A DNA stretch of 64,000 nucleotides from Bretschneidera sinensis (GCA_023935145.1 CM043701.1:75809817-75873816), one strand, 5' to 3'; numbered from the stretch's first letter, positions 43,236 through 55,670 are shown. Notes: generated by a model from the letters alone, not told the origin. Numbers and translations: made by a program.

Positions 43236-46200
43236 TTAAGGAAATAAGTTATAAAAAAATAATTATTGAAAAATGATGTGGGGCAAAATATAAGTATTTA
43301 GGAAATAAGTTTTATAATACATGGGTTTGGAAAATAAATTTTTGAAACACAATCCTTGAGTTAAAAACTTGATTATGCATAAATGTCCGTGAATTATGGA
43401 TTTTTGCATTGGCGGTGTTTACGTCACATTTAAACCCGAATCTTATTTACCTGTAGCTTATTCTGCAAATCATTTCGGGGAAGAAGTCGATGAAATTTTC
43501 TAGTTATAAATGAATTTTGATGTCAGCTGTCTTTTATATCACATGAATCTAATCTGTCTTCAAATTATTCCGCAGATCATCACCAGCAAGGGTACAATGA
43601 AAAAAATCTAGTTGATCACCAAGAATGAAAGGTTCTGATTACATGTGCGTTTTTATATCACATTCAAACTAGAATCTTATCTTTTCTTTAACTTATTCTG
43701 CAAATAATTTCTTTAAAGGACAGTGGAGTTCTCTAGTTAGGAATTAGATTGCTGTCAACTTCTTAATATGCTTTCCATCAACAATGAAAAACAACAGTGC
43801 TTCCACCAACACCAACCTGTATCATGTACCTGGACTAGAGAGCAATCCAGCCCTTTTAGTTTAAAGGTAAGCTTTGTGTATTATTTTCTTAAAGGCCATG
43901 ATTGGTAACAGGGTATTATTGGTAGAAGAGACAGAGTTAAGAGTAAAGAAGAGATAATAATGGCCAGAAAAAATGAAAATATCAATCTTTTTATCATGCT
44001 TTCGGTAGAGGATTAAAAAGTTAAAGTGAAAAAAGACAAAAAAACTAGCTTACTTTATTTCTTATTTTTTGATTCTCTCAATGTGAGAAAATTGTAATTT
44101 ATAAATGTGAAAAAAAAATCTCAATTTTCTCTTTTTTTTTCTACATAAAAAATTAAAAGTTGCATTTCATTCAATTTTAACTCTCCCACTTCTTTTCTTT
44201 GTATTTTTTCTCATACCAATTATAGCTTAAGGTTATAATTGGTAAAAGATAACCAAATATATATTTTTCGATCTTCAAATTAGTTCATTTTACTTTTCAA
44301 TCTCCAAATTATCTCAATTTAAACGTACCGTAATTAACTCAGTAATAGAAAAATCTCAACATTCTCAATTTTCTTTTCTCTTAGTAATTTTTCTCTTATC
44401 AAAGGAAAGAAAGTGATTTTCATCCATTTTTTTCCTCTCCATCCAATTTCCTCGCTATTTTCTCTCTTACCAATTAAAAAGTGCGAAGAAATACCAGCAG
44501 AAATATCTCTGCAGCAAGAAGCTCTATAAAAGGAGCGTTATTTATAGTGTTTTTAAAATTCAAACTAGAGACTTATCTAAAGCCCTACATCATCAAAATA
44601 AAAGCATTTCATGCATCTTCCTAATACCAACAAATCCATAACCTATCATAAAGAAAGCATACTGCATCTCTGGAAAAAAATTATGTCCACTAAATTAAAT
44701 ACCCCCAAACACTACGAAGAATTTCGATCAAACTTACTGGTTTTATGAGAAATCTAAATACATGAGTTTATACAACTTCAAAATTCAAAATCATAGAATT
44801 CTTAGTAACAATCTAGTGCCTTTATTCATAATGGTAAGCTCTGGTGTTGTCCTTATTGCCAAAGAAAGTAAGACACAAGCCTTTCTGATGAAATTTCTTA
44901 TCCCTTGTACACTATTTATTACTCGGACTCATGCTTCAACGCATATTCACCCTCCAACATGGTTTGGTGGACTCACACTCAAAAGTATTGATCCCATGTA
45001 GTGTGTATATGAGTTATGCGAGAGGTGAACATGCACGTATGGTAGCATGGGTTGGAAACATACAATAATTTCTTGCAAAATTGGCACTAAAAAGAACCCA
45101 TTTTTCTTCCTCATTATCATCCCTCACCTTTTGGTTTTTGTTTCAAAGATATTGGAATACATCGTTAAAAGTTAAGGAGATTCATGATTTACATGGTACA
45201 TAAATCAAAGAGTAACGTCCTTGTGAATCGATTGAGCAGCTGTCTGCAAATTTAAGCAACCCTTACAAACTGCATTTAAAAAAAAAAAAAAAAAAAACTA
45301 GTATAGAAGAAGGATGAATCAATCAAGAGGATCTTACACCACAAGCTGCTCAAAAGCATTACTCCGATGCTTGATTTGTATTTCTTCTAGGTTGTAGTTA
45401 GTAGATAAATGCTGAACAAAATTAAGCTGTACATATCAGGGAAGGAATTATTAGTCCCAGTTTACACTGAATAAATTGTAAGCAAACAAGAGGCACTCAA
45501 GGAAACATCGCCCCTAAACCAGCTATTTAACCATAAAAAATCACAAGCATAAGAAACAAGGATAATATTTACCGCTTTGATTGATAAAAAGAAGAAAAAG
45601 TGAGAGGAAACAAAAATGTGAGATTTTTTTTTTTATAATTAAAAGAGAAATGTTGGAGAAAAAGAAATAAGGTGATCCACATATTCTTTGTGTAGAAGAA
45701 AGAAAAAAAAATTAAGTATCCTTTGAGGCGCACAATCACTATCTTAAAAGAGTCATTTTCCCTCTCACAAATTTGTACAAAGTTACTGTAGAGAGAGAAA
45801 GAGTGAGTGAAAAATCAAAAAATTTTAAATATCTAAATTATTGAATTCGTTTGGTTTACATAGACCCAAACATATCTATTTGGAATGGTCGCAACCCATT
45901 CGTAAAGAAACATAACCTAGTCACTATTAAATTTCAGCCACTGGATCGTGTCTATTAAGGTATACAGTCCATATCACACTATTTAAAATATGTGAATAGT
46001 TGCAACCTAATATATCCGAAAATAATTAAATTACAATCTATTTCTCCTATTTTTGCAAGTTATAATTCTTAATCCTCTCAAATTAAAATGATTGAAGAGT
46101 AGAAATTATAACGAGTTGAATGTTTTTCTTTTTCATCTTCTCTACTAGACTCATAGAGGCAAGAATAATTTTTCCTCTTCTGGTTTCTTTTTCCTCTCTT

Positions 46201-46775
46201 TCTTCTTTCTTCTCACTTTTCCTTCATTTCACATTAATATCTCCTGCAAAATCATAGCCTACATGTTGACAACCATCAATCAGCATTGTGTTTAAAGATT
46301 AGACGGTATATCTCTGAAGGAATTATCAAGTTAAAGAAAAGGAAACAAAAAACTAAGACCATATCGTCTCAGCCTCTCAAAGAAAGGATGAATTATTTTC
46401 AAGAAGGTGCCTACAGCCTAAGCAGTTAGTAATTTGATTCATATATACTAGTTGTTCTATATATTATTTCATCTACAAGATACTTTCTATAAATTCTATA
46501 CACCGGGGATAAAATAAGATAATTTCCATCCTATCTTATATTTGATAAAAAAAAAATGATATAAAAATAATCCTATTCAGTGTTCAAAACAAGCACATAG
46601 TTATAACTCATAAATTCACCATGAAGATCTTGATCTGTTAAGTTCATCATGTTCAAAACTTAGAAACTTAAGAGACGAGTAAATTACAAATAATATATTA
46701 GATCTTTAACTTCGAAGTATTAATTCATTATCCAAGATCAAAAATGGATATTATTGAATATCTAAACATGCACCT
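43236..46775. other. AT-rich intergenic region without recognised genes
   Basis: I see no coding sequence with a recognisable domain. It contains poly-A or poly-T tracts (for example an A run at 45278-45297) and a pair of possible miniature transposons (43892-44490). It is the longest stretch of the window not assigned to a gene or a retrotransposon. Confidence 0.5.
43892..44490. mobile_element. Possible pair of Tourist-like miniature elements
   Basis: GGCCATGATTGGTA (43894-43907) is matched in inverted form by TACCAATTATAGC (44214-44226), with TTA on both outer sides (43889-43891, 44227-44229). Immediately next, GGTTATAATTGGTA (44231-44244) is matched by TTACCAATTAAAAAG around 44466-44480. 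The TTA flanks and terminal motif fit PIF/Harbinger-type miniature elements, but the inverted repeats are short and imperfect. Confidence 0.35.
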
Positions 46776-47934
46776 TGTTAGGAAACAAATATTAGGTGAA
46801 TTGGTTCTACAAAAGAATTCAAAGTGATCAGCACAGTAAAACTAAATCAAAATAAAAGGCACATACTAAAATCCGAATTGAAAAATTAGCTAAAGAGTTA
46901 GGGAAGAAGGAGATTAGATACGGAATTTATAGTGGTTTGGTAATATGGTTGTGCATACTCCACTTCTTCAATGGGTCTCCCCGGTCTATTGACTTCCACT
47001 AGTTGATCAACCTTACAAGTGCTTGCGTTTAATGGGTATCAAGCAAACCTTACATGCTGCTTAAGTTTAACGAGTACCTAGCAAACCTTATAGAGAGCCA
47101 CACTCTCACCACTCATAATCTCACCGCTTAGAGAATAACTACTACACACTGAGTAATAAACAAAACTGATTCTTAAGCTTGTATATTAATGCTTGACTTC
47201 ATGTCAGCTTCCACTATTTATAGCCTTCAGTACTGTCTTCAAGAAAGTCAATTTTGAAATTTATTCCTCTATGATTTCGAAAAATCCTCTGAACTTATTA
47301 TGAAGATCCTCTTTAAATATGGATATGTTTGACTTCCAACGGGTTTCTTAAGAAGTCTACCCAAACATCTAGCAAGTCGTCTTGCCAGACGTCTTCACTT
47401 TCTATGTAGATTAGGGCTCTTAGAGGCTTCGGTCTTCAAACTGGAACATCCACCTTGTCAGGTGCTGAGCTCTCTCCTAGGTATGCGCCTAGTCCCAGAT
47501 GCCTAGGTAGTTGGCTAGACCTGGCTCCCACCTCCATCAAACCTTCCTTCCTCAGGAAACTTCACATTTTTACAGATTTCCTTGTCAGGTGGTTACTCAA
47601 GCACCTAGCTCCCTATCAGGTGCCTAAGCCCTTGGTTAGGTGCCTAGGCTTCTGCTCCTTCGTTCCTCGATTTTCACAATCTTTTCTTTGATTCTGTAAT
47701 CTTATCAAATTCCATAATCTTTTCTCTGATTCCACAATCATCTAAGAATATTTCAGATTTCGTAATCTTCTCTCTAATTCTGCAATCTAACAATGAATGT
47801 TTGATTCTACAATATGACAATAATTGTCTGATTCTGTAATTTGATAATACGTATCTAATTTTGCAATATGATAATAAATATTGTGCAAACTTAAGTAAAC
47901 ATATCAGTAATAAAAATATGGTTTTGCTACATCA
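46776..47934 (-). repeat. SIRE-like Copia LTR (about 1.16 kb)
   Basis: On the minus strand it begins TGATGTAGCAAAACC and ends CCAATTCACC...TTTCCTAACA, resembling the CCAATTCACC phrase near the end of SIRE LTRs. It lies just downstream, in minus orientation, of SIRE-like gag (48228-53412), which fits a 3' LTR of an element that lost its pol. The string AATATCTAAAC occurs at 46757-46767 and 47936-47946. This may be chance or an older feature. No clean 5-bp duplication is seen. Confidence 0.5.
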
Positions 47935-48227
47935 AAATATCTAAACTAGGGATTAAACATAAATTTAAATAGTGGAGATAAATTTAAACAAATGTGTAGA
48001 TATGGAATTAGAAAATGCATCAAACATTGTCTAAACTTTTCACCATTTTTGTCTTAAACCAAAAAGCCGTAAAGAGCTCCCTTGAGGATTAAACAAAACA
48101 AAGAGCACAGATAATAAAAAGAACACAGAAACGGGAAAATAACAACAAAACAAATAAGCATAGAATATTGGATAAATAAACACTACTGATCGTCTTTATT
48201 CTTGGATGTCTCAACCTACAAAAGAAA
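47935..48227. other. Short stretch between SIRE-like LTR and gag, no gene seen
   Basis: AT-rich sequence without a recognisable domain. In an intact SIRE-type element several kilobases of pol would lie here, so a deletion junction is likely. Confidence 0.4.
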
Positions 48228-49222
48228 TCATGTGGAGGATTTTGGTACCCAAATGTGATTGGGTCCTTTGGGATTAGGCGTGTAAGTTCTTTTTGGAACC
48301 CAAATGTGGGTCTTCAATCTATCAAAACAGAACCTAGAAATATGACATTTTCTTTTACAGAAAGAACATGTATACACTAGTTTATTTCTTTTATAAGTGA
48401 ATTCTTTCATGTTATCTATAATGCTTTTGTAGGGTTTTTTTTTTTTTCCTTGATTGAACCCTAGTCCTACTTTTTCAAACACTCGTATTTGAAAACCAAG
48501 TATTTTTTCAATTTCTCTTCACTTTCATTGAATTTAGTAAAAGTTCTTTTTAACCTAAAATTTCTTTTTGGACTTTTTGACTAGCTTCTTTCAAAGATAA
48601 GATTTTAGATTGTAGCGACAGATTTTCGATTATAGTTAAATCCAGTTCATTGGAACTTTTGTTAATGAATCTTTAAGTGACTTATATTTAGTCTTATGCT
48701 TCTTATATTCATCTAAAGGAGAGAAAAATTCATTTAAAGTTCGCTATATGTAGAAAAATGGTCAAATTCTTTTACCTCTAACTCGTTGATTGGTTGAGAT
48801 CTTCGTCTTCTATGGCTATGAAGCAAAGATTCGTGACTTTCTCTTCTTCAGTCGAAACTTCAAATTCGCCATCACTCCAAGTTATTAGTAAGGCCTTTTC
48901 CTTCTTGAAAGTGGTTTTGTGTGATCCTTTAAACCTTAGACAATGTGACTGGGCTTGTTGCACTTAAAGTAAACAAGCTCTTTCTTAATTATTCATCTTT
49001 TTTATATGAAAATTTACGAGTAGATTCGTTAGTGGACAAATCAGACTTATTGATTTTCTTACCCCTTTTGTATTGTTCAAGAATTCTCTTAAATTGTCTA
49101 GTCATTTTGGAAATTTTGTCATTTTATTGGATAACTCTCTTTCATCGTCATCAACTGCTTTTAGGGCAATGGACTTTTTCAAGTTCTCTTTGTATGCCTT
49201 TAAAGCATTGAGGTTGATCTCA
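48228..49222 (-). pseudogene. SIRE-like Copia gag, C-terminal part
   Basis: On the minus strand the sequence starts at HEINLNALKAYKENLKK (49222 downward) and continues with SIALKAVDDDER. Then come KKEKALLITWSDGEFEVSTEE and NLCFIAIEDED (about 48890-48790), a coiled part, and a zinc knuckle CSFCKRKCHISRFCFDRL (48380-48330) in which the usual Gly-His spacing is kept. It ends with tandem THIWVPK...NPKGPNHIWVPKSST. This layout is typical of SIRE/Maximus gag. Several stops are present. Its first half lies at 52997-53412 beyond element D. Confidence 0.78.
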
Positions 49223-49227
49223 TGTGT

Positions 49228-50046
49228 TGATACCGGATTTAAATAGAATTGAAGGAAACTAAACAAACAAACAAAGAAATGAAAGATAGGAGTTCAACAC
49301 CCACGAGATAACACCAAAGGGATATAGAATATCACCACCCAAAGGATTAACACAAGGGATACAGAACTATAAGAATTCACCACTCTAAGGATTATACCAA
49401 AGAGATACAGAATTACAAGAAGGAGAAACTCTCTTCTCAAAAGCCAAAGGCTAATTTCAATTTATAAACTCAAGTCTGATTTTCAACTTACAAACACAAG
49501 TACTTATAGAGCTTAGAACAACCCTCTAAGCTTAGGACAAGCAAGAAAACAAGGCATAAAACATGCAAGCAAACAATCCCTAAAACATGCAAGGAAACAA
49601 TCCATAAAACATGCAATGAAACAATCCCTAAAACAAGGAATGAGACAATCCCTAAAACATGCAAGGAATCAAGGAAAAGGCCAAAAGAAGAATACAATCC
49701 CGGAATTTCAGGAGGACCCAACTAGCAGAATTCAAACGGCCATATCTTCTTCCACACATCTCCAAATGGGCTGAAACTTATTGGGTTGGAAAGATGACAT
49801 CTTGAACTTCAATTTAGGCTTAAGAAAGTCTCAAAAAGCAGATCGTTTGGGCCTGTTATGATGGGCCTAAATCTAATAGGCTATTGCATCCGAGTCTTCT
49901 TCCACTTTGGGCTTGGACGTTGCACCTTGCTTAGTTGATAAGAGATTTTGTTATTTTTTGTTGGGCAGGCCCATGTTAGGTTGGACATACCCATTTCATG
50001 AGGCCTTATTTATTAGGTTAAAGGTTTGTTGGACACACCTGTGTCA
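49228..50046 (-). repeat. 3' LTR of D (819 bp)
   Basis: It is nearly identical to 52173-52991. The four differences I see are at about 49291, 49604, 49893 and 49903. Confidence 0.88.
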
Positions 50047-50059
50047 GACTCCCCCGGTT
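50047..50059 (-). other. Polypurine tract of D
   Basis: The minus strand reads AACCGGGGGAGTC immediately before the 3' LTR end at 50046. Confidence 0.75.
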
Positions 50060-50139
50060 GATGAAGACTTGCCCCCAAGTCCATTTGGTCTTCTTGATCC
50101 TCAAAGTAAGGAGAAAGATCTGAGACATTAAAGGTTGTA

Positions 50140-52103
50140 GAAACTCCATAAGCACAAGGTAGCTCATGCCCTCTCTAACAAGCCCTTTTTCGATCAACTC
50201 TTCAATTTGTCTCTGTAATACTTCATGCTCCTTAAGGTTCAATTGATAGGCTGGTTTGTTAGGCAACACAGATCCTGGTACAAGATCAATGCAATGCTGC
50301 ATATCTCTCATAGGTGGAAGGCCATGGGGAATTTCCTCTAGAACAACATTAGTAAATTCCATGAGGAATGGAATCAAAGAAGGAGGAATTTCTGTTGGTT
50401 CTTTCTCTTCCCTTACCACAATTGCAAAGTCTTCACCATTCTCTATCAATACTTTCTCAACCTCAGATCTGGTCGACAAATTAGTTCCCTCCCCAAAAGA
50501 AGGTTTAGGAACATGAACCATTTTCAATGGAACCAAAAGGACCTTAACTCCATCCTTCTCAAAAGAATAAGTATTTTTGAAACCTTCATGCTTAGTCTTT
50601 CTATCATATTGCCAAGGTCTTCCAAGCAACAAATGATATGCATCCATAGGCACTATGTCACAAACTACAGCATCGTTATAATTCTTGCTAATGGAAAATT
50701 CAACAAAGCATCTTTTATTTACCTTCACTTCATTGCCTTTGAGAAGCCACTGGAATTTGTAAGGTTCCGGATGATCTTCAGTTTTTAACTTCGGTTTCTC
50801 CACCATTGTTGATGCCACAACATTTTCACAACCTCCTCCATCAATGATGACGTTACAGACCTTTCCATGAGAAGTGTATCTAGTATGAAAAATATTGTTC
50901 TGCAACCATTCATCTTCCACATAGATTATGTTGAGGCTTCTTTGAACCACAAGAGCCTCCCCTCGATCAGCATAAGTAATTTCTTCTTCCACAGCAACAT
51001 GTTCATTAGTTTCTGGTGAAAAATCATGCTCACCTTCCGTTTCCATGTCTTCTTCCACAAGAGACACCATTTTGTGATTTGGACAATCAGAAGCAATATG
51101 TCCAAAATCTTGACATTTGAAACACCTTCGAGTTGTATTGGAAATGATTGGATGATTTGAACCTGATGTAGTTTCATTCCTTTGCTTGGCCGTGGCTGTC
51201 TTGGGCATGGTCGTGGTTTTAGAAGTGGAACCACTCCCACGATTAGAAACTCCATCTTGAACAAAGGATCGAAAACAATTACCACGTTTTTCTTTCAGTT
51301 GCTTCTCCACCTTCATAGCGAGTTTGCAAACATCATTATAAGTCCAATATGGTTGCAGCTGCACCACATCACTGATTTCAACACGTAACCCACCAAGATA
51401 GCGGGCTATCATCTGCTCTTCTTGCTTAACAACATCACAACAAATCATTAGATGATCAAACTCTGCTGTATACTCCTTCACGGACAACTCTCTTTGCTTG
51501 AAATTATGAAATTTCATAAAAGCATCTTGTTTGTAGTGGTCAGGTAAATACTTTCTTTTTAGCTCTCTCCTCATCTTTGCCCATGTTGTAATACGTACTC
51601 TTCCTTCACGTTCTCGCTGCCTCTTCAAATTCTCCCACCAGATTGAAGCATGTTTCATTAGCTTGATGGCAATAACTTTCACTTTACGATTTTCTGGAAC
51701 ATCTTTGAAATCAAAGATTCACTCAACGGTAGTAAGCCAATAAATGAAATCATCTGGTTGCATCATTCCCTCAAATTCTAGAATGTCCACCTTGACATAA
51801 TAATCACGTCGGAAAACATGTATTTCTTAGCTCACAGGGGTGAGGTGGTGTGCTATCACTTGAGGCGCGACTACAAGCTTGGTGAAAAGGATCAACTTCG
51901 TCTCCATCATTGCTGGAAACTTCAACGTCTGAGCCATGATGAGGGGCACCATGTTCAGAAGTTCCATAACGCTCTAGGCGTTGTTCGAGTTGCTGCACTT
52001 GTCTCCTTAAGGCTTCCATCTCGATATCTCGCAGATCTCCTTGCGGTGGTTCTTCTGGAGCTGCTACGGGAATAGCTTGACCACGACGACCACGACCAGC
52101 CAT
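50140..52103 (-). pseudogene. D gag-protease with start of reverse transcriptase
   Basis: The start at 52103 gives MAGRGRRGQ and a coiled coil (EALRRQVQQLEQRLERYG). A frame change near 51815 and a stop at 51721-51719 precede the long frame from 51682. That frame has gag core (KLMKHASIWWENLKRQRE, RKYLPDHYKQDAFMKFHNF, IARYLGGLRVEISDVVQLQP), the zinc knuckle CFKCQDFGHIASDC, and a retropepsin-like region (VCNVIIDGGGCENVVAS, with IDGG in place of IDTG or IDSG) with AYHLLLGRPWQ. Reverse transcriptase begins at HCIDLVPGSVLPNKPAY and stops being recognisable after EELIEKGLVREGMS near 50165. Confidence 0.85.
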
Positions 52104-52157
52104 AATAACAAGAATTATGGAAATCAAGGTGTTAGATATCACACTTGAGAAACCAAA

Positions 52158-52169
52158 GCTCTGATACCA
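52158..52169 (-). other. Primer binding site of D
   Basis: The minus strand reads TGGTATCAGAGC, three bases inside the LTR edge at 52173. Confidence 0.88.
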
Positions 52170-52172
52170 ATT

Positions 52173-52991
52173 TGATACCGGATTTAAATAGAATTGAAGG
52201 AAACTAAACAAACAAACAAAGAAATGAAAGATAGGAGTTCACCACCCACGAGATAACACCAAAGGGATATAGAATATCACCACCCAAAGGATTAACACAA
52301 GGGATACAGAACTATAAGAATTCACCACTCTAAGGATTATACCAAAGAGATACAGAATTACAAGAAGGAGAAACTCTCTTCTCAAAAGCCAAAGGCTAAT
52401 TTCAATTTATAAACTCAAGTCTGATTTTCAACTTACAAACACAAGTACTTATAGAGCTTAGAACAACCCTCTAAGCTTAGGACAAGCAAGAAAACAAGGC
52501 ATAAAACATGCAAGCAAACAATCCCTAAAACATGCAAGGAAACAATCCACAAAACATGCAATGAAACAATCCCTAAAACAAGGAATGAGACAATCCCTAA
52601 AACATGCAAGGAATCAAGGAAAAGGCCAAAAGAAGAATACAATCCCGGAATTTCAGGAGGACCCAACTAGCAGAATTCAAACGGCCATATCTTCTTCCAC
52701 ACATCTCCAAATGGGCTGAAACTTATTGGGTTGGAAAGATGACATCTTGAACTTCAATTTAGGCTTAAGAAAGTCTCAAAAAGCAGATCGTTTGGGCCTG
52801 TTATGATGGGCCTAAATCTAATAGGCTATTGCATCCGAATCTTCTTCCGCTTTGGGCTTGGACGTTGCACCTTGCTTAGTTGATAAGAGATTTTGTTATT
52901 TTTTGTTGGGCAGGCCCATGTTAGGTTGGACATACCCATTTCATGAGGCCTTATTTATTAGGTTAAAGGTTTGTTGGACACACCTGTGTCA
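52173..52991 (-). repeat. 5' LTR of D (819 bp)
   Basis: On the plus strand it begins TGATACCGGATTTAAATAG and ends ACACACCTGTGTCA. It has a tandem-like run of ATGCAAG(C/G)AAACAATCC motifs at about 52505-52570. Confidence 0.88.
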
Positions 52992-52996
52992 TGTGT

Positions 52997-53412
52997 CATG
53001 AGTGAGGCGACAAGATCTTCCAGAGTCATTGTGGTGATCTTCTTAGATTCTTCGATGGTTGACACTTTGGGTAGCCACTATCTTGGTAGTGATCTTATTA
53101 TCTTAATCAGTATATCTTTTGCGTGAACTCTTTTCCAAGTGACTTTAACTCGTTAACTATTTTTGTGAACCGAGTAGTCATATCCAGAATGCTTTCTCAT
53201 GCACCTATCCTGAAAGATTCAAAAGATAATATTAGTATGTTTATTGTTGTTAATTTAACCTTACTCATAACTTCGAAAGGCGCTTTTAGTTTATTCCGGA
53301 TCTCTTGTGCAGTTTCACATGATTGAATCCGATTGAACTAATTTTTGTTGATTCCACAATATAGTAGGTGAATGGTCTTATTGTTGAGCTCCCATTTAGC
53401 CTTTTCAGTTAT
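52997..53412 (-). pseudogene. SIRE-like Copia gag, N-terminal part
   Basis: From about 53412 downward on the minus strand: KAKWELNNKTIHLLYCGIN, QSCETAQEIRNKLKAPFE, MTTRFTKIVNELKSLGKEFT, and TTMTLEDLVASLMT at the edge of element D. This is the middle of a SIRE-type gag and joins directly to 49222. Stops occur at several places. Upstream it is fused to a different Copia gag. Confidence 0.75.
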
Positions 53413-53890
53413 GGCACAAAGAAGCTTTAACATCTTATAAAGAAATTGTATCTCTACAAAATAGAAAAGTTTCCCAAAAATATGTAAACGATGGTGGTAG
53501 GGAACATAACAATAGCAGGGTCCGATCCTCATCATCTAATTTAACTTCCATTGAATTTAAATAAGTAATAATGGAATTAAAATCATCAGCATGGGATTTC
53601 ATTGATGCACCTTTTGCCATACACAACAAATACAATTGTTGCTTGAATAAAAATTTGTTGGTAAGAGATTTTGTCATTTACAGAGACTCTAACCTACTCC
53701 ATAAGCCGGCAGTGATTTTCTTTGTAAGGACTTCACACAAAACTTCATTTGATAGACACAACAGAATCATAGTCAAGGCCTTCTCATCCATCTCCAGCTT
53801 TTATTTATCTGTCATCGTACTAGGCATCTTCTCCTTCCTCAGCAATGCCTTTTTCGAACCATTTTAGGTTAATATAGCTTACATCTTTAC
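53413..53890 (-). pseudogene. Tork-like Copia gag fragment (element E)
   Basis: From about 53875 downward in broken frames: KEKMPSTMTD, EMDEKALTMILLCLSNEVL, then a clear frame 53677-53435 with MTKSLTNKFLFKQQLYLL, MKSHADDFNSIITYLNSMEV and DDEDRTLLLLCSLPPSF, ending FCRDTISL. This is the gag core of the Tnt1/Tork group. It ends near DVKASL, where SIRE-like gag starts. Confidence 0.75.
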
Positions 53891-53974
53891 TTACTAAAGA
53901 TTGAAACTACTAGTTCCATCTGTATCTCATACGAAATGGTAGAAGACACTATGCCCAGATCAATTTTAGCAATA

Positions 53975-53986
53975 GCTCTAATACTA
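53975..53986 (-). other. Degenerate primer binding site of element E
   Basis: The minus strand reads TAGTATTAGAGC, two changes from the methionine tRNA site, just inside the LTR start at 53990. Confidence 0.6.
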
Positions 53987-53989
53987 GTT

Positions 53990-55670
53990 TGTTAGAAATA
54001 AAGCAACAAAAAAATAAACAGACACATAAAATTTACATGGTTCGGAGCTAAAACTCATATATCCACAAGGGATGGTGAAAGATTCCACTATAATAAAAAA
54101 ATTAGAGTACAAATCAAGAGAAATAAAACATCCTAAGACTAAATCCTAAATACACCCAAATCTAGGCTACCAAAAATTTAATTAGGAAAATACAATAGTA
54201 TAGAAGAAAAGAAGTTTAACCATTGGCAGGGATCTGTTTATTGTATAGCTCTGTGTTGAGTGAAAAATATTGCATATTTTGGCCACTTAATTTACATTTG
54301 TTAGCTTAGGAATTTGTTACTTTGAGTTGTTTTCATTGTTTTTTAGGTTTACAAGCACTGGGAAATGAGTTTCACTAAAATTGCCAGAATTGCCCGTACA
54401 GATCAATCATCTTTGAAAATTAAACTGTATTGATTCAAGAAGAACCAGGATATAAGCTATATATTCTTAGAAAGATCCAGAAGTCTATTTTCTGGAGAAT
54501 TTTACGACTTGTAAAAATGATTTTTCTACAGAAAGTTATGGCCGTTTTAGTAGACAAATGTCAGATTGTGCGGGCTGTGCGGGATTTCAGCGTGAACAGA
54601 AGTTTTGAAGGGCATGTGAAGACTTAAATCCAACATCCCACATCGGTTGGAAACACATTTCTATATCCCATATCCCACATTGGATTGGAAACACATTCCA
54701 CTTGTGGTATTTGCCTATTTAAGACCCACTCCACTTCATCATTCAGTGTACAATTCCTGAGCCACTTTGGTGTTTACCAGTGGATGTCCGCTAGCATTCT
54801 GGTGGATTTCGAAGGCTTTGTCACCATGAGGGGAAGCGTCGCCTGTCAGCGAGTGGAATTTCTCCCATGTAAAGTTATTTATTTATTTCTTTACATTTAG
54901 TTGTTTTAGTTTAAATGTTTAGCACTTTTATTATGAATTTTAGTTTCATAGTTATGAGTGGCTAGACTCTTCAGCTAAGGTTGAAGATGAAGCCCCGCCG
55001 TTGTTTGGCGTAGTAGTTCAGATTTTCTTGTACAAATCTGACAATTTTTAGTATAAATGTTCTGTCAATTATTTGAGTTAATCTTATAATTGATTGAGTT
55101 TAAATTGTTTGTTGGATATTCCTTGTGTTTCATCTAATGGATACATTGAATGCTTTTCGATTAAATTGGATTTCCTTTGTGATTTGTTGAGAGCGGATAC
55201 ATTGGATGCTCTTGGTTTAGTTGGAATATTCTTTGATTTTTGTCTTACAGTTGGATTCATGGAATGTTTTGATAGGCTATATTTTTAGAACATATATGCT
55301 TAACTTCGGTGGGGTAGATTTGGAAACCTTAGTGTTTTAATTATTAGTTTTTAAAAATCAATTTAGTTTAATTTTAATTTCTTTTGCAAATTATCATTCA
55401 AAATTCGGAACTAGGTTAAGATAGAGTTAGTTTAGATTAAAAATTATATTTTCACAACGCAATTCCCTGTGGATTCGACCTCGCACTCGCACAACGCTAT
55501 ATTGCAAACGACTCGTGCGCTTGCGAGTAATTTAAAACTCACAACACTCTGTCTGTTGTATCTTTCTCTCTATTATTGAAAGAAGAGAAATAGGCACATA
55601 TATAGGCAAGGTCAAGGAGAATCTTTCTTCTATTTAATTTTATGTTCCCTATCCTACTAGCACCAAAACA
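53990..55670 (-). repeat. 5' LTR of element E, split by a solo LTR
   Basis: On the plus strand it begins TGTTAGAAATAAAGC beside the primer site. The other end is placed at ACCAAAACA (55670) from the terminal dinucleotide only. Without the 1293-bp insertion at 54254-55546 and its duplication, its length would be about 383 bp. Confidence 0.55.
54254..55546 (+). repeat. Complete solo LTR, Gypsy-type (1293 bp)
   Basis: It begins TGTTGAGTGAAAAATATTG and ends AAACTCACAACA, with perfect CTCTG duplications (54249-54253, 55547-55551) and no internal region. A TATA-like CTATTTAAG lies at 54714-54722. The end block CCCTGTGGATTCGACCTCGC is common in plant Gypsy LTRs, with a TATTTTGGCCACTT phrase at the start. 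It is homologous to 2111-2977. Confidence 0.9.

Larger units (their letters stand above)
49228..52991 (-). mobile_element. Young Ty3/Gypsy-type element D with gag and protease only
   Basis: It is 3764 bp on the minus strand, with two 819-bp LTRs (49228-50046, 52173-52991) in which I count only four differences, and perfect TGTGT duplications (49223-49227, 52992-52996). Inside are gag, protease and a short start of reverse transcriptase, so it needed enzymes from an intact relative. It inserted in SIRE-like gag between the codons of MTHEINL, whose frame is intact across the site when D and one TGTGT are discounted. Confidence 0.9.

Noticed and set aside
44762..45001. Possible small gene in the intergenic region
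   Set aside because: 79 residues without a domain, no splice partner and no family I recognise.
46757..47946. 11-bp flanking repeat AATATCTAAAC as a target duplication
   Set aside because: It does not sit directly at the TG...CA ends and is too long for an LTR element. It is recorded as a coincidence unless other copies support it.
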